64,000 bases of DNA from Benincasa hispida (GCF_009727055.1 NC_052359.1:60538908-60602907); one strand, 5' to 3'. Positions 12,006-25,677 are shown, counted from the first letter of the stretch. The notes: generated by a model from the sequence alone, not told the origin. Numbers and translations are program-made.

Positions 12006-13468
12006 CTAGGAGTTTGCCGACGAGGGGAGACCTTCTCCTCCTTTGATTGACAAGGAACAAGGGGAGGGCCTACCATTGATCAAATGAGGATCTAAGAACA
12101 CAACTACAACAGAAACGTCATCGTGGAAATGCCTTCTCACACCTCTATCTATCTTTTTCAGGTCTGAATATCTCATCTCTCTTTTTTTAGCTGCTTCTCG
12201 AAGTGCAGCCTTGACAAGTCTCCTTGCTATTCCCTGCAGTTTGCACCAAGTGGAACCATTAATTCAAGAAAATTTGGTAACAAATATGAAAGTAGATAGT
12301 CATCGATTCAATGTTACCAATCAAGAAGATGGTGGTTTATGCAAGATAGATTCTTACATTTCGGGGATAGCTGTTGACGATGTCAACAGCCTTCTGGTTG
12401 CTAAGGTGCTCCCACAGACCATCAGAAGCAAATATGAGATATTGGTCATCTGGGCGGAGTTTGTGGACCAGTATTGATGGTTCTGCGCTGAGGATCGGTT
12501 TGTAGAATGGCTCAGGCAATTGAAATTTTGGCGGCAGAGGAGGTCTGTTGAACTTTGCTTTTTTCAAATATGCATCACCAATGGATCTTGAAACCTGCAG
12601 GGGGTAAGCTATTGAAGATTCAGAATCTAGAGGCATTCTAGATTGCTTCACTTAACAATTAACATCTACCCTATCAGATTTCAAGAAAATTTCCAGGACA
12701 CTTACCTGTATGAGACCTTTAACACGCCAAACATTGTGCTTTAGGATCACAATCTGGGGATCTTCTGGATGAACCATCCGAAGTTCATCTCTCACAGACT
12801 CTATGCTTGCATTGTGTTCTGTGGACAATTGAATGGCAATGACTTCTCTAGTGGCTCTCTCAGTTCTCCCAAGCACTACTCGTGAATCGCCCGCATTTGC
12901 AATATATAGCTGTCCATTGCATATGATCCCTACCAAACAACACGATCCAGCAGATGCAATCTTCGGTTCATTAAGCCACTGTTTCTGGACAAGAGAGAGA
13001 AATCCCTCTTCTGTTGCTGCAAAAGCCTTCCTGATAACGTTTTCTGAGATGTTTTGGTGTAAAGATGCATATCCTGCGCTTTGAAAAACCACAAAGAAAC
13101 ATCAAAAGCAGCTCGTGGGGACTTAAAATTTATACAGAAAACCAACAAAAAAGGCTGTACAATATTTGCAATGAAGATGAAAACCAACTTTTGAGATTGC
13201 TGAAGAGATTATCATTGACAAACCGTGAAGCTTCGGCTCCGCCATGGCCATCATAAACTCCAACAAAGGTCCCCTGCGGACCTGGATTGGTCATACTCAA
13301 CGCCCCAGATTCAAGCTGGCTTTGATCTTCCACCACATTATTAGCTTGGATTACTGCCATGGAGAACTGTCCATAAACATGATGCCCCAGATCCTTAGAC
13401 CACAACAACCCATCAACTCGTCCGTTTGAATCGCCATCATCATGAGGCTTCCAGCAGGGTTTAACCAT
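12006..13468 (-). CDS. Clade D PP2C protein phosphatase (SSPP/APD7-like), four exons
   Basis: Exons on the minus strand are 13468-13189, 13073-12706, 12594-12358 and 12233-12006, for 370 aa. All splice sites are GT-AG and the joined frame is uninterrupted. It is a PPM/PP2C serine/threonine phosphatase that uses two Mn/Mg ions. The N-terminus is [13 protein letters not shown] at about residue 47 and VYDGHGG at 71-77 provide metal-binding Asp residues; [30 protein letters not shown] and [11 protein letters not shown] follow in family order. Clade D members dephosphorylate the plasma-membrane H+-ATPase and oppose SAUR-driven growth. The MVKPCW start and the position beside MOS11 suggest the orthologue of At5g02760 (SSPP, linked to leaf senescence); this is by recall. 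The coding frame looks intact. Confidence 0.92.
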
Positions 13469-14640
13469 TTTTTTTTTATAAAAGGCCAGTCACTGGACAC
13501 AAAATTACAGGAGTTTCTGTTTCATATGTATCATCCAAATGAGCCAGCAATCAAAAAATTCATCATCCCAGATCAAGAACACGAGCTAGACCCACTCTCA
13601 GCTCCAGGTTTTGTTTATACTCAACACTTACAACCTCTATTCCTGAAACTACATCGACATCCCCCCCAATATATCCAGACACCATTAATATGAACAAAAG
13701 AAGAAATTCAGATAAAGACCAGACAGGTATGGGCTAAAATAACTGCAAAATGTCCCTTTGAGACAAGAAAGCAACAGTCTTAATACAAAGTTCAGAGAAT
13801 ATGGAGGTGGTGCTGGTCCTGTGTACCTTGAATCTGGGATTTATGGGTTTGGTCCTCCCTTCTGTGCCATCTTCCAGGAACAAACTGAGCTGTAAAAGCA
13901 CATAACGGTTAAGAAAGTGGCAGGCGTTTGGTCTCAGATCAAAGAGGAGAGCCAGCCGATTGAATCACTGCAGGGTTTTTGGAAGCTTTTTCCACAGAGA
14001 ATCCACCAGGTTAGTTTCTCTTTCTTTCCTTCTTTCTTTCCCTGTTTTTCTTTTCTTTTCTTTTTTTTTCTTATGCGATCTAGCATGGGGATAATAAAAA
14101 CACACTAAACAAACTACAAATCTGACATTGCTGTCCCTCCCCAATGCCCAATCCCCAATCTCCCTCCTTTTCCCTTGTTCTCTTCTCTCTGCCCCTTTTC
14201 TTTCCTTTTCCCTTTTTTTTTTTTTTCCGTTTTCCTTTTTCTGTATTTTTATAGACAAGTGGTGGGCTTTTTTATGGGTTTGGGGCCTTTGGCCACTTCA
14301 TGTCTGCACTGCAATTATAAAAAGCTCCAACTGAAATTTATGAGCAAAACCCACCATTTCTAATCACCTTATCATCATCACCCATAAACCCACCATTTCA
14401 GCCAAATTTTCCTAATTTTAAATCAGGAGGAAAAAAAAAACCCCTCTTTTTTTTCCTTTTTACACTATTTAAACTAACCTCCCCACTCCCCAATTGGGAT
14501 TTTCATTCCTTGTAAATCCAGCAATCCTGCCTTGGTTTGTAATAACCTCTTTTAGGTAGAGTTTTTGAAGTGGGATTCAGCATTGGTTTCTTTCTTTATC
14601 CTTCCCCCCCCATCTCATTTGGCATGGTAGAGAGAGAGAT
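13469..14640 (-). promoter_or_regulatory. Upstream region and probable 5' leader of the PP2C gene
   Basis: This sequence lies upstream of the PP2C ATG. It holds long pyrimidine tracts on the plus strand (14018-14070 and 14160-14250), that is GA-rich on the sense strand, which is common in plant 5' leaders and core promoters. An intron in the 5' leader is possible but no splice pair is decisive. No other gene is recognised. Confidence 0.35.
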
Positions 14641-16269
14641 AAGACATTATTAATTAGCCTGAGCTGAGATAAGCTAAACCTTCTTAATTAGCAAAATAAA
14701 GGAATTGATTGTGTGAGCTTTGTGGCTCAATAAATAAAAAAGATTGAATAAAACTACAAAAAATTTCTAAAAACTGTATCTCCCATTACAAAGCAACAAT
14801 AAAGTGGTTGCGAAATTAAATCTGAAATGGAATTGCATAGCTGTCAGCATGGCCAAGCAATTATGAAAGAGAGAGAGAGAGAGAAGAAGAAGTTAAAAGG
14901 GAAAAGGATAAGAGTGGGGAATTATATTCTGTCAAATTCGACGCTCATAATTTGTCAATCAAAAGTCATACTACAGATTCCAGTGTCGTTATCATACTAC
15001 TTATAAATTTAAATTTTTGTTCTTATAAAATTACAAACTACAATTTTAAGTAATTAGTTATCCGCAAAATCTTTCAAGATAATCCTTAATTTTCACTTCA
15101 TTCTTATTTGGTCCTTGTTTTTTTTAAAAAAAAAAAAATCTAATTTAACCTTTATATACAAAATGTAATTAAATTATCTTTTTACTAAAATATTTAGATG
15201 CATGGACATGTTTGTCCATTTAACAAAACCTAACACACATCAATATAGTTCGTTCTTTCAAGTTACGGATATGTTTTGGAGTGATTTTCATTACTTTTGT
15301 CATTCTCAAAATCATTCTAAAAATATGTTTTAATTCATCTAAAATTAATTTTGATGATACAAACAACTGCATTTAAAAGTGAAATTAAATATTAAACTAA
15401 TCTTGGTTGGGTAAAAACATGTCTCAAAGTGATTTTAAAGACAACAAAAGTTATTTTAACAAAAAAAAAAAAAAAAAAATTGTATGCAGTCCAGACTGCA
15501 CATCAACACAAATATGTCATGTAACATTATTTAAAAAAAAAGATTTTTTTTTTACTATCTAAGGAAAATAAGATGCATGCTATTAGGTACTTACTCGCGA
15601 CTATTTTAGTGATTTTAAAATCACTCTTCATGTAATAAGGTTGAAATTGAAAATTTTAGTTCAAATTAAACAGTAGTCGATATATCTTATTTTTGTATCA
15701 ATTGACAAAAAATATAGATAAAAATATAACAGCAACTAGTTGCAACTTTTGGGGAAAAACATCTTGATTTCAATTCAATCAAAAGTCTTTAGTGCAACCA
15801 ATAAGAACTCTTTGGAATAGTATGAGTTCACTGTTATTTATTTTAGGATTTCTTTCAATCGTACTTGTAAGTTGTTAACCGACATAAAGTAGTCTTTCTT
15901 TCACACTAATTTTTCAATATTAGTGACTCTGGATTTCCTATTCTTTATTCATAGCATTTTTCTCTCCATCTGTTCTTTATTTCTATTATTATCTTTTTTT
16001 ATTTAACCTCCATTAGGTTAAATATACGTTTCAAGCTCTAATACATGAGTGCTTTTTTCCTCATGTTATTGAATGTATAAATTAAATGATGCTAAACATA
16101 TATACATTTTGACAGGGAGAGAAACCACTTTAGAGATAAAAGTTGACATAAATTTTTATTTTTCTTTTTTCAAGTGGCCTAAATAACCATAAATTTTAGG
16201 ATAGTTACAATGGATAGCATTTTTAGAGATAATAATCGAGTGTAAAACAACATTTTTAAAAAATTTGCA

Positions 16270-16380
16270 AATATAGTAAAGTCTATTAGTGATAAGCTTC
16301 TGTCACTGATAGATTTTTACCAGCGATATGGTCTATTATTGATAGATTCCTACCAACGATATGATTTATTATTAGTAAAC
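16270..16380. repeat. Degenerate minisatellite of TGATAGATT-type units
   Basis: Short units such as TGATAGATTTTTACCAGCGA recur here with changes. A related cluster with TTGATAGAAATCTATCA lies at 41325-41410. The motif is partly self-complementary, so the stretch can fold. Confidence 0.5.
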
Positions 16381-17710
16381 TATTTAAATTTTGTCATATT
16401 TGTAATTTTTTTTTACACTATACTATATATGTTAATACTTTATGCCTAATTGTTATATTTGTAATGGTCTAAGCAAATTAGTTAAGTAAATGTAAGTTTA
16501 TTATTATTTATAACACTGATGTAAACCAAATTGAAAGAAAATAATCAAACACTAAAGACAACAACATGTTTTTAGCCAGCTTTTTAAATATAATGCCAAA
16601 CTTCTATTATGAAATTTTCAAATAAATCAACAAAAAATTTCTCATCAGACCCATAAAAATGAAAATTTTATCTTAACATATTAGGAAATGGAAAATTTTG
16701 CTATCTCTTTATCTGAAATTTGGAAAAGTATAGCCATAACTGTTTTAACCAAAAGGATGGGAAATTATTGGCTCTAAGGAAACTTCCTTTTTTCTTAATT
16801 TTAACCCTCTCATGTAAAGGATAAAAGAGAGCACATTCAAATGCTTGCTTTAGCATTTATTTGGAAAGTATCTGTTTTTTTTTTTTTAATAATATGAATA
16901 TTTTATACAAAAAGTATAATTTTTTTGAAGTGATGTGAACACTACACCAACCAAAATGAGTGGTACATGCACAAGACCCTGTTTCTGAGATCAACTGATA
17001 GATGTTCCCTAGCATAATGTCTGGATCTGATTGATCATATTGTCCTGTTACACCCCCTCCCCTCTTTTTCTAAATATGTAAATATTTAGCTTTTTTGTAC
17101 ACGTGTTTGTTTTCGGTAGGGTAAAAGAGAGTTGTCTTTCGGGATTGGAAAGAGTCGTCCTCTATTTAAGTTATTTTAACCAAATTTAGATGAAAAATGT
17201 TGAGAAGATCAAAGGTTTTCTTGACTAATAATCTTGATTTGGTCTAGAAGATAAGTATATTCATTAGCTATGACGTGAAGATTTCATTGAAGTTGAAGGT
17301 AATTAGAGATGATCATAGAGTAGATTTATATAATAATATCAATTCATTGACAATGAGAGCTTGACTTGATTATGAATAAATTACACTAAATAAGTGCATT
17401 TGTTAACAATTATTACAAATTTATTGTCACATTTCAGATATTTGATAGAAGTGACAAAAGTATTCGAGATTCTCCAATCTGCATATAGATTGTTCAAGGA
17501 TGAACAATTTCTATCGAGAAGAAATTGAGGAGAAATGATGTGAAGCAAGATCGAGAAGATACAAATAACATAATCAACCATAATAGAAACTAACAAAATT
17601 AAAACCAAATCAGCACCTAAAGACAAATATACTCTATTAGTTATTGAATGGAAATCTAACTCGACTTTGGGCAAATTAGAAGGCGCTGTATTAATAAATT
17701 TTCATAAGGT

Positions 17711-17832
17711 AATTAAAATATAATTCCAAGAATGGTACTTTGAGTCTCTCTAGATAGTTAGTTCTTTAGAAATAATTAAAATATAATTCCAAGAATGGTA
17801 CTTTGAGTCTCTCTAGATAGTTAGTTCTTTAT
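17711..17832. repeat. Recent 63-bp tandem duplication
   Basis: The block 17711-17769 is repeated at 17774-17832 with no differences that I can see, a period of 63 bp. It lies in noncoding DNA. Confidence 0.9.
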
Positions 17833-19906
17833 AAAAGTGTAAATTTAGTCTATTTTACTTTTTAATAAATCTCAAAATTCGTCTAGATGTGTCAATATTT
17901 CCATAATCGAAGATTTTGATATCAATATCAAAGATTAATTGATATCTTTAACATCTTTTATAGATACACATAAGACATTAGCTATAACTTAGTTTGGAAG
18001 TAAAAATGACTTAATTATCAATTTAAATTATTTTTATAAATTTCTCTATCGTAGATATGTTGATATTGATATATTTGTAAAACAGAGAGCTATTTTAAGC
18101 TTTGGTTCCTATTTTATATGTATTTTTTCAAAGAAAAAGATTTATATTAGTCTTCCTTCTATAAATTTTGGAAACGTTTGTACTTTTTTTTTTTTAACAT
18201 TAAAGACTAATTTTAAAATTTATTAAAAATTAAAAGATTAAATTTAAACATTCGAAAGTAGAGAGATTAAAATGAAATGAAAATTATACTTTAACCTTTC
18301 TAGTTTAGATAACAATCATGATTTAAATTAATATAAATGTGTTAGAAATAAGATGGGGTTGAGGCTCAGGCATGATGATTTTGCTTTTATGTCTCAAAGG
18401 AAGCTTGGTTTTTGAAGGCAATATGGGATATTTCACCCTCTTTTTTAGAGCCTCAAAGGCATAAAGAATTTTTTTTTTTTTTAAAAAAATGATAATAAAA
18501 CAATTATGAGTTATAATTGAATCCTAAGCTCTCTTCTTCCATAGTTGTTTGGTGGATGTTTTGCTTTGAGTTCACAAGTAGTCATGTTGGTGCCCTCTCC
18601 TCTTTGCAATGCCTTTCACATCCCACCTTGAACTTTCTATATAAAAGCAATAATCCAAAAAGATATAAGGATTTTAATAGAACTTGATTTACTATTACTA
18701 GACATACCATAAGGTTTGGCTTATGAAAATAAAATATATGGATTAAATTAAGACTTTAATCCCTAGTTTTTTTTTTTAATTACTTTCGGCTTTGCCTGCA
18801 AATCCTACTTCTTTATGGGATCGTCCAACTGAATTAGCGCATACAAAAAATCAATCATTTTATGCATATTCTCGATTGTGGAGGAGACTAAGTAAAAACA
18901 GATTCTTATGAATCCCCGCTTCCTTTATGTTGTTGATAGGACTAGATCCAATTGACTAGATATATGAGTTCCAACCAGATCTGATCGTAGTTTCAAGTTC
19001 AGGTGTCGTATCGCAACTAGATTGAAAATGAAAGGGTTTGTAAACCTCTATCAAGAGGCCAAGGTTACGTGCTAACTCTTAGTCACTTGTTAGAAGGAAG
19101 TGATATCATGTTTCAGTTTTGAGTCCAATAAGCCATGAAATTGCTATTAGGTTAGGAACTTAATTAATGTAAAATTAAAAGTAAAAAAAACTATAAATAT
19201 TGTTCCTAACTTAAATATAAAATTAAAAATTTATGAACCTATTAGATACTTTTTAACTTCTAAGATCTCTTAGATACAATCATGAAAGTTTAGGGTAAAT
19301 TTATCATTAACCAAATATAAAAAGTATAAATGAAAATATAGAAGTATTACAGAGAAATTAGAATATTATTTATTTATTCATCTTTTCCATATTAATAGGT
19401 AAGACACATGTATGCTAAAATATCATTTTGGTCCCTACATTACTATCAGTCTCATTTTATTTGTCTTCATATTTTCTACACTTTCAATCCCATCTCATTC
19501 GTCTTCATAGTTTCAAATAGCCAATTATAGTGATTTTAGTAAATCTTAATAATTCTTTGTCTTGAAGTTAATTTATGTCAAAAGCTATTGAATAATAATA
19601 ATATTTTTCATATGAGAAGAGATACAATATGAATATATTGTCAAAGCTTATAGAGTATAGAGAAACGGTTAAAAGATATTAAAAAATATATATATATGAT
19701 AAAGACTAACTTTAGTATTTCAATAATAAATATTAAATATAGACCTTTGAAAGTATAGAGATTGAAATTGGACGAGCCTCAGAATATAGGGATTAAAATG
19801 ATATTTTAAACTAATATCCATTTTGTAAGTCTTATGTGGGCTGGGTCTAATGGGCTTTTCTATCGGGCCCATTTCCAAATCCAATCTCTCTCTTACACAT
19901 TTGAGT

Positions 19907-20669
19907 TCAAACAGGGCTGACTTCAATCATGTTAACTTCACAAATCTTCATTGAGCTCCGAATCGTCTCTCGGGCGTGCTTCAGATCATTAAGAACTTCA
20001 ATGATCCTTTCACTGATCAGCGGCTTCAACTCATCGCCGGTTTCTGATTTTCCCGGCGAGTTCACGGCAACGATTGCAAGTGAATCGTCGACGGAATCGA
20101 ACTCCTTTTCACATTTTCCGATCTTCGTTTTCGAAGGTTCGTCGGAGCAAATTTCAGAAGCAGAGGAGTTTGAGCTTGTAGAACCACGAGCATTTCGATT
20201 CTCTTCTTCCAAATGAGAAATTTCACCAATGGCCTTCGAGTTGCTTAGCAGAGACGGAACTTCGATTAGGGTTTTTGGTTCATCTTCATCGCAAATTTCC
20301 GACGAAACTGAAGCCTCTGAGTTCACCATCGTGGTGGAAAGGTTAAGTGATCCGAGCTTTTTCTTCAGTAATTGAAGCTTCTTTTCTGCTTTTGTTTTCA
20401 TTTGAATCTGCTTTGTGATCTGCTTCTCTAATTCTGTTGACTGCAACATGTTCGATAAAATGCTTGAAAGAAATACAATAGGGAAAATGAACCAAGTCCA
20501 AATTAAGACCTAAAGCCAATTAGGGTGAAAATGAGGAGAGTTTTGGCATTGGTAATACCCTTTTGCCCATGAGCTCTGCCTCCTCTTTGGCAAGTAACGA
20601 TGCTTGCCTCTCTGCTAGCAATCTCCTTCTTAGGCACTCCATTGTTTTAGAAACTTCACCACCTTCCAT
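19907..20669 (-). CDS. Plant coiled-coil protein of unknown function, two exons
   Basis: Proposed exons are 20669-20559 and 20440-19907, giving 214 aa. The donor follows MGKR and the acceptor precedes STELEKQ; both are GT-AG in phase 0. The N-terminal 75 residues are strongly alpha-helical and charged (CLRRRLLAERQASLLAKEE, then KTKAEKKLQLLKKKLGSL), a likely coiled coil across the splice junction. The middle is acidic and serine-rich, and a second helical stretch follows (ERIIEVLNDLKHARETIRS). There is no signal peptide or membrane segment. I do not recognise a named family and give no function. An ATG further upstream in the first exon frame (20702) is possible, but MEGGEV is the more natural start. 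It lies between the PP2C and RING genes. Confidence 0.7.
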
Positions 20670-22433
20670 TTTGTTGCCACTGCCACACAAAACCCACACC
20701 AAAATTTAGAAAAAGAGATAGATAGAACAAACCCACTTCACATTTTAGAGAGAGAGAGAGAGAGAGAGAGACCTCCATTTGATATTGGGTGCCATTTTCT
20801 TGGCCTTGGCACAATGGCCTGGATTAGAATACAAATAGTCATAAAAAGTGGAAAAATGAACTCTTTAACAATTTTTTAATTTTTTTTGTGAAGGAACTTT
20901 TTTGAAAATCTGTCTTCTTCAGATGCTGGAGATACTGTGCAAAAGTTATTTGGTAACTCTGACCTGATTCATCTACCTCCATGTTTAAACCTTCTCATTT
21001 AATTCATCCATTTATTGCTCTTTAACTACCAAACCCAACTCAACCCAGAATTTTAATCATAGACATTCCTTCTTTCAATAATAGCAGGAGAAAGCAATAA
21101 TGCATTAAATATCCTTTCTCGATATTGGTTCCTGTTTTTGTCCACAGCTTGGATTGAAAGGGAAGTCAAGCTCAAATTGGACCAGAATAAAACCCATTTC
21201 ATTTATCTGACCTTGGATAATGGAAATGTTTGAAATATAAAAGATGATTGAATTTTTATCATAGAGTGATAATTCCAAGTTTGCAAGTTTAGTTCAGGGG
21301 GGATTCAACAGAATTTTTAAAAAAATGTCAAAATTGATTTCATCACTTGAGATGAATTTGGAAATATGAAGCCCTACAAGCCAAAAAAAAAAAAAAAAAA
21401 ACGAAAATTGGCAAATAATTATAAGGCTAAATCGAGAATGGTGGCTGCCCAGTTGGCTGATATGGGCTTTTTTGTCATTGTTGGGTGACCCATATGGTCC
21501 ATGTGGGTCAAATGCCTTTGAGGCCGGTTCGACGACCCGAATCGGAAATGGTTAACCTGGGGAGAGACCTTGAGCCTGCGTGGTTAGTGGAAGGGTCTAC
21601 GTCTAAGAGAGGTTGGTTATCCAAAATTGTGTTATGATTAGCCAAGGTCTTAAAAGAGCTTAAGCCTATTATTGGCCATGATCAGATAACGGTTCTAATC
21701 AATGCGCAGCTTGAGGCCCTCTTGAGACCTGAATAAGCAGTTCCTATTTGGCAACAACGCTGAAATCTACTTACAAATCTACTAAACCATTTTACAAACT
21801 CAATTCTCTTAACGGTCGAAGGCAGCTACTCTACTCTTGAACTTGATCCATTTCTCTGCATCAACAAAAACAATAGACAAACAAGGACTTGGAAATTTGA
21901 TGTATCATGTACTTAAATTTATCATAACATACAAATTTTGAACTTTAAAATCTACAATTGATTTAAATCCTTGGAATTGAATGCTCTAATCTTCTTGGTG
22001 GAGCTACTCTACTTCTGGCTCTGGCTGCTTAGGGCAGGTGATGCCCTCTTCAATCAACTACTTGAATATAAGAAGAATTTTGGTATTTTTTATCCTACGT
22101 GTTTTCTTAGTAGTTGCCTGGTAGATTTGCTATTAAAAAGGCTTGAAATCTTTTTGTGATTATATATAGAGCTGAAAAAAATTTTGGAAAAAGTAAGCAA
22201 TTCTGATACTTTGATTTTTTTTTCTACTGCAGATTCATTAAAGAATTTTCAACATAACTATCGAATAACTATAAATTGTTAATTGGACTCAAATAAATTA
22301 TAAATTATTTATTGTATAACTTGGTGGTTAAGATATGTTTTACCATTGCAAGGTAGTTCGATTTATCCATTTTTTTTTTAAGAAAAAACAATAAGTTTGA
22401 TATTTCTAAATAAAATAAATAAATAATTATAAA
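20670..22433. other. Intergenic region, no gene recognised
   Basis: A GA microsatellite (20747-20771) marks the probable 5' leader of the coiled-coil gene. A run of A occurs near 21384. At 21430-21760 a less AT-rich island has no open frame of note and was not identified. The rest is AT-rich. Confidence 0.45.
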
Positions 22434-22730
22434 TTGGTTTTTATCTTCGTCGGTGATTACAGGTACCACACTTCGGTGACATACTCCGATAACCACCTTC
22501 GGATGGCCAATTTCGAGCTCCAGCAACCACCTTTGACGACACCTCAACAACCAATTCTGATGACCACCTTCGTACAAAACAACTCCGATTTACACATTCG
22601 CACGACCAACTTTGATGAAGGACTCTGGACTCCATCAACCACCTCTAACGAAAACTCTAACGACCAATTCCAACTACCACCTTCGTGTGCTCAACTTCAG
22701 CGACAACTGATAAAAGTAAAAGGGTGGGTT
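22434..22730. repeat. Degenerate tandem array of CCACCTTCG-type units
   Basis: Units containing CAACCACCTTCG, CGACCAACTTTGATGA or close variants recur every 20-30 bp. They create a 99-codon open frame on the plus strand rich in Thr, Gln and Pro, which I judge to be repeat translation and not a gene. Confidence 0.5.
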
Positions 22731-24903
22731 TGATTATCCACCATTTTATCACTCTCACCCGTTTTTCCACACCTTTTCACTACTCTTCCCAACTCCGACA
22801 ATTACTTTGTCATTTCTCTCTCTTGTGTGTCTCTTCATATTTACTCCTTTTCTCCCATCGTCTTATCTTCTTTTGCCTTTTGGTTTCCCTTTTTCATTTT
22901 CTCTTTTCTTTCTTTGTCTGGCTCGTATGAGTTTTATTTTCCCTTTTCTTTCTTAACTCTTCCTATCTCTTTTTTTATTTTCTTTCTTTGACTGTTCTTT
23001 TAGATCTAATTCTTCTTCTATTTCATTTTTTCTTAGATCTAGAAAATATTACATACGACGTCCTATTACTGTTTCACTAAACAAAATTAAACAACCTATC
23101 CCTTGATGTTTCCAAAGATTACATAATTTTAATGAAATAGTGGAACTTAAAATTATGGCTCAAGTTTTTTTTTTTTTTAAAGATAGTTTATACACTAATG
23201 CAACATAATAGTAGAAAAAAATAGACATTGATATTTCTAAAATCATTCCATCGATTTTAGAAAAAGGTAAATCCTATGAAGCATAGATACTTCATGTGAG
23301 GCAAAGAATCTGTGTCAGACACGTATTGGATATCGATACTTCCCAGATACGCATCCGACACACAATTTGATGTATCTGTTTCTATGTGTACTTTTTTTTT
23401 TAAAGAAAAAAGAAAGCAACTCATCTAATCTTTCTCAATCTAAAATTAGGAAATCTATTTAAAAAGTTCACTACTCGAGTCTAAAACTAAAAGAAAAAAT
23501 AAATAACGAATCAAACCCTAGATTAGAATCATCTAATCTCCATCTTCACATTTGAATTTCCACCAAGTCGACCAAAAGATAAATCATTTGGATATCTTCA
23601 ACAAAAAAGTTCTTCGATTATCTTCATACTTCTCCCTCTAATTTTCTTCTTCTTCTTTGCAATATGAATCACTTTTCTATTGCATTTTATTAACTATTGT
23701 ACTTCAACATCTTAGATGTTTTTTTTTTAATTTTATTTCAGTGTTTGTATTTATTTTGTGCTATTGTTATTAATTTGTATGCTAAATTTATCTATATCTT
23801 AAATTTTTTTAAAGAAAAAGAATATGTATCTTCAATATATCAGTATCCTCATTTTTTAGAAATTGACGAATCGACGTATCTGTATCGTGTAGTCGTATCT
23901 ATGTCTTCATAGGGTAAATCCATATTCCACAAATTGGTCAAAAAAGACAATCTAATAGTTGGTTTTATGATTTACATTGTAAGATTTTGGTTTTTTTTTT
24001 AAGATAAACATTTAAGTGTCACTTCTTCTATCTAAAATAATGTCAATAATTTCATTTGATGACATTAATCATTTCATTTTTTTTTTTTTAATTTTACGGT
24101 AATCAATGATTAAGTTGAGTTTTTTTAATGGAATAACCATTTCTATTTGAGTGTTTAAAAAATTGAATTCAAAATTTGGTGTTTTGTATATGAATACTTT
24201 GTAGAAATTTGTTATGTTGTGATAATGAAAAAGAATTTGACGTTATTTTGTTTTTATTTTAGAAAAGTTAGGAAAATACGTGTATAGTTAAAAATTAAAA
24301 TTAATAATAACAAAAAAAAAATTAATTTCATTTACAAAAACAGATATCTCAATTCAATTCTGCCTCCAAACACAAACAATAATTACCAACTCAACTCTGT
24401 ACATCAAACACATATAATATAACTCTTCGTATAATAATTATCAACTCAATTGTATGTTTTTATCGTACGCCAAACGCCTCTAAGAGTTTATAGATTAATT
24501 ATCAATTGCCCAACTTACTAGTTTTTCTGCTTTGGGAACTCGACGTGTCGGAAAGTGGGGTCCGGAGAAAAATGATGGCCAACTACACGTAGTTTCTTTT
24601 TTCCAGTCAAGAGATGGGCCCAGAATATGTAAGGTTCGCCGACCTTCTCAATTGTACTATTGGGTGTTTCCGCAGCAAGACGATATGTCGAAACATGTGG
24701 TCTTGTCTATCCACTCCCAGATGAAGATACTTCCTCTTGAAGTTATCATCTTCCCATTTTTTGCAAACGACATGTCGTTTGTAGGAGAAAGAATTAGAAG
24801 CCTTAGTGCCCTCGATGAATCTTTTTTCCAATTTGGATGGAGAATTTTCATTTCAAACTAACCATAAGATGTAAAAAGAATCAATATAATTAGGATTTAC
24901 AAG
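22731..24903. other. Intergenic AT-rich sequence
   Basis: Pyrimidine-rich to about 23040, then AT-rich. At 24360-24490 short phrases such as CCAAACACAAACAATAATTACC and CCAAACGCCTCTAAG resemble decayed ends of small transposons. An open frame at 24532-24861 has no recognisable feature and is left uncalled. Confidence 0.4.
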
Positions 24904-25452
24904 TACAATGAATAGGGGGATTCAAAAAATCTGAAGACCTGAAAAAATCGGACAACCTAACCCAATTTATGCGGTCTGGATTGAGTTAGATTGGATTGGA
25001 TTCAAATAAATAAAAATTTGGTGGGTTGGATTAGTTTATGGATTCACATAAAATAACTCAAACCAGACTTATCATTAACTTTAAAATTTATATATTTTTC
25101 ACTTATGATACAATTAGATATACATATATTTATTTTAGTTTTACTCAATTTCATTAGTTATTTGGATGATTTATTTTCCAACAACTCCTAGTTGCTTTTA
25201 CCACTTTAAATTTTACATTATATAAATTGAAATTGAGTTATTAATCTTAATTCAATATATAAAAATAATTAAATCGTATTTTTACATATTAATATTTTAC
25301 TTCCTATTAAAAAAAATCTAAATAAATGGTTGGGTTGGGTTCATTTTCTAATGATGGTTGTTTGGGTCGAAGAAATTTACAACCGAACAATTGGTTGGGT
25401 CTAAAATATTCTTCAATCCAATCCAACTCAACTCATGAAGACCTCTATTGAA
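24904..25452. repeat. Interspersed GGTTGGGTTGG-type repeat, copy 1
   Basis: Contains GGTTGGGTTGGGTTCATTTT with flanking AACCCAACC-type sequence. Related copies in the other orientation lie at about 38757-39080 and 46523-47130, each with AACCCAACC, GGGTTGGTTCG and GGGTCAT blocks in the same order. It is probably a small non-autonomous transposon family. Confidence 0.55.
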
Positions 25453-25677
25453 GAATACCCATAAAACTTCAAATTTGTCTTCAATTTCATTTTATAGATT
25501 GTGTTCGTCCACTCAACTAGTTTTGGCATATATGGTAAGTCTCCACTTCCTTAGGACTCAGGTATGCAAGTTCCAGATACACAAAAAGAAGTTAGAGATG
25601 AAAGATCAGCTTATTAACTAAAAATGTTATTTGAAATCAGTAGGACACAAATTTCAATGCATTCAGTATAATATTTG

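Larger units (their letters stand above)
14641..19906. other. AT-rich intergenic region with small repeats
   Basis: No gene recognised; the longest frame (minus, 17674-17381) has no family features. Contents include a GA microsatellite (about 14868-14884), A/T homopolymers, a degenerate TCTATCA/TGATAGA minisatellite (16270-16380), a 63-bp direct duplication (17711-17832), and at 19420-19800 a fragment of an interspersed repeat beginning like ATTTTGGTCCCTA that also occurs near 45350, 45720 and 62000. Confidence 0.5.

Noticed and set aside
17381..17674. 97-codon minus-strand frame with a hydrophobic stretch
   Set aside because: AT-rich composition gives many Leu/Ile codons; no family signature and no promoter context.
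22434..22733. Thr/Gln/Pro-rich protein of 99 residues
   Set aside because: The frame follows a degenerate tandem DNA repeat; antisense frames are also open.
24532..24861. 109-codon frame on the plus strand
   Set aside because: No recognisable motif, overlapping open frames on the other strand, and no splice or family support.
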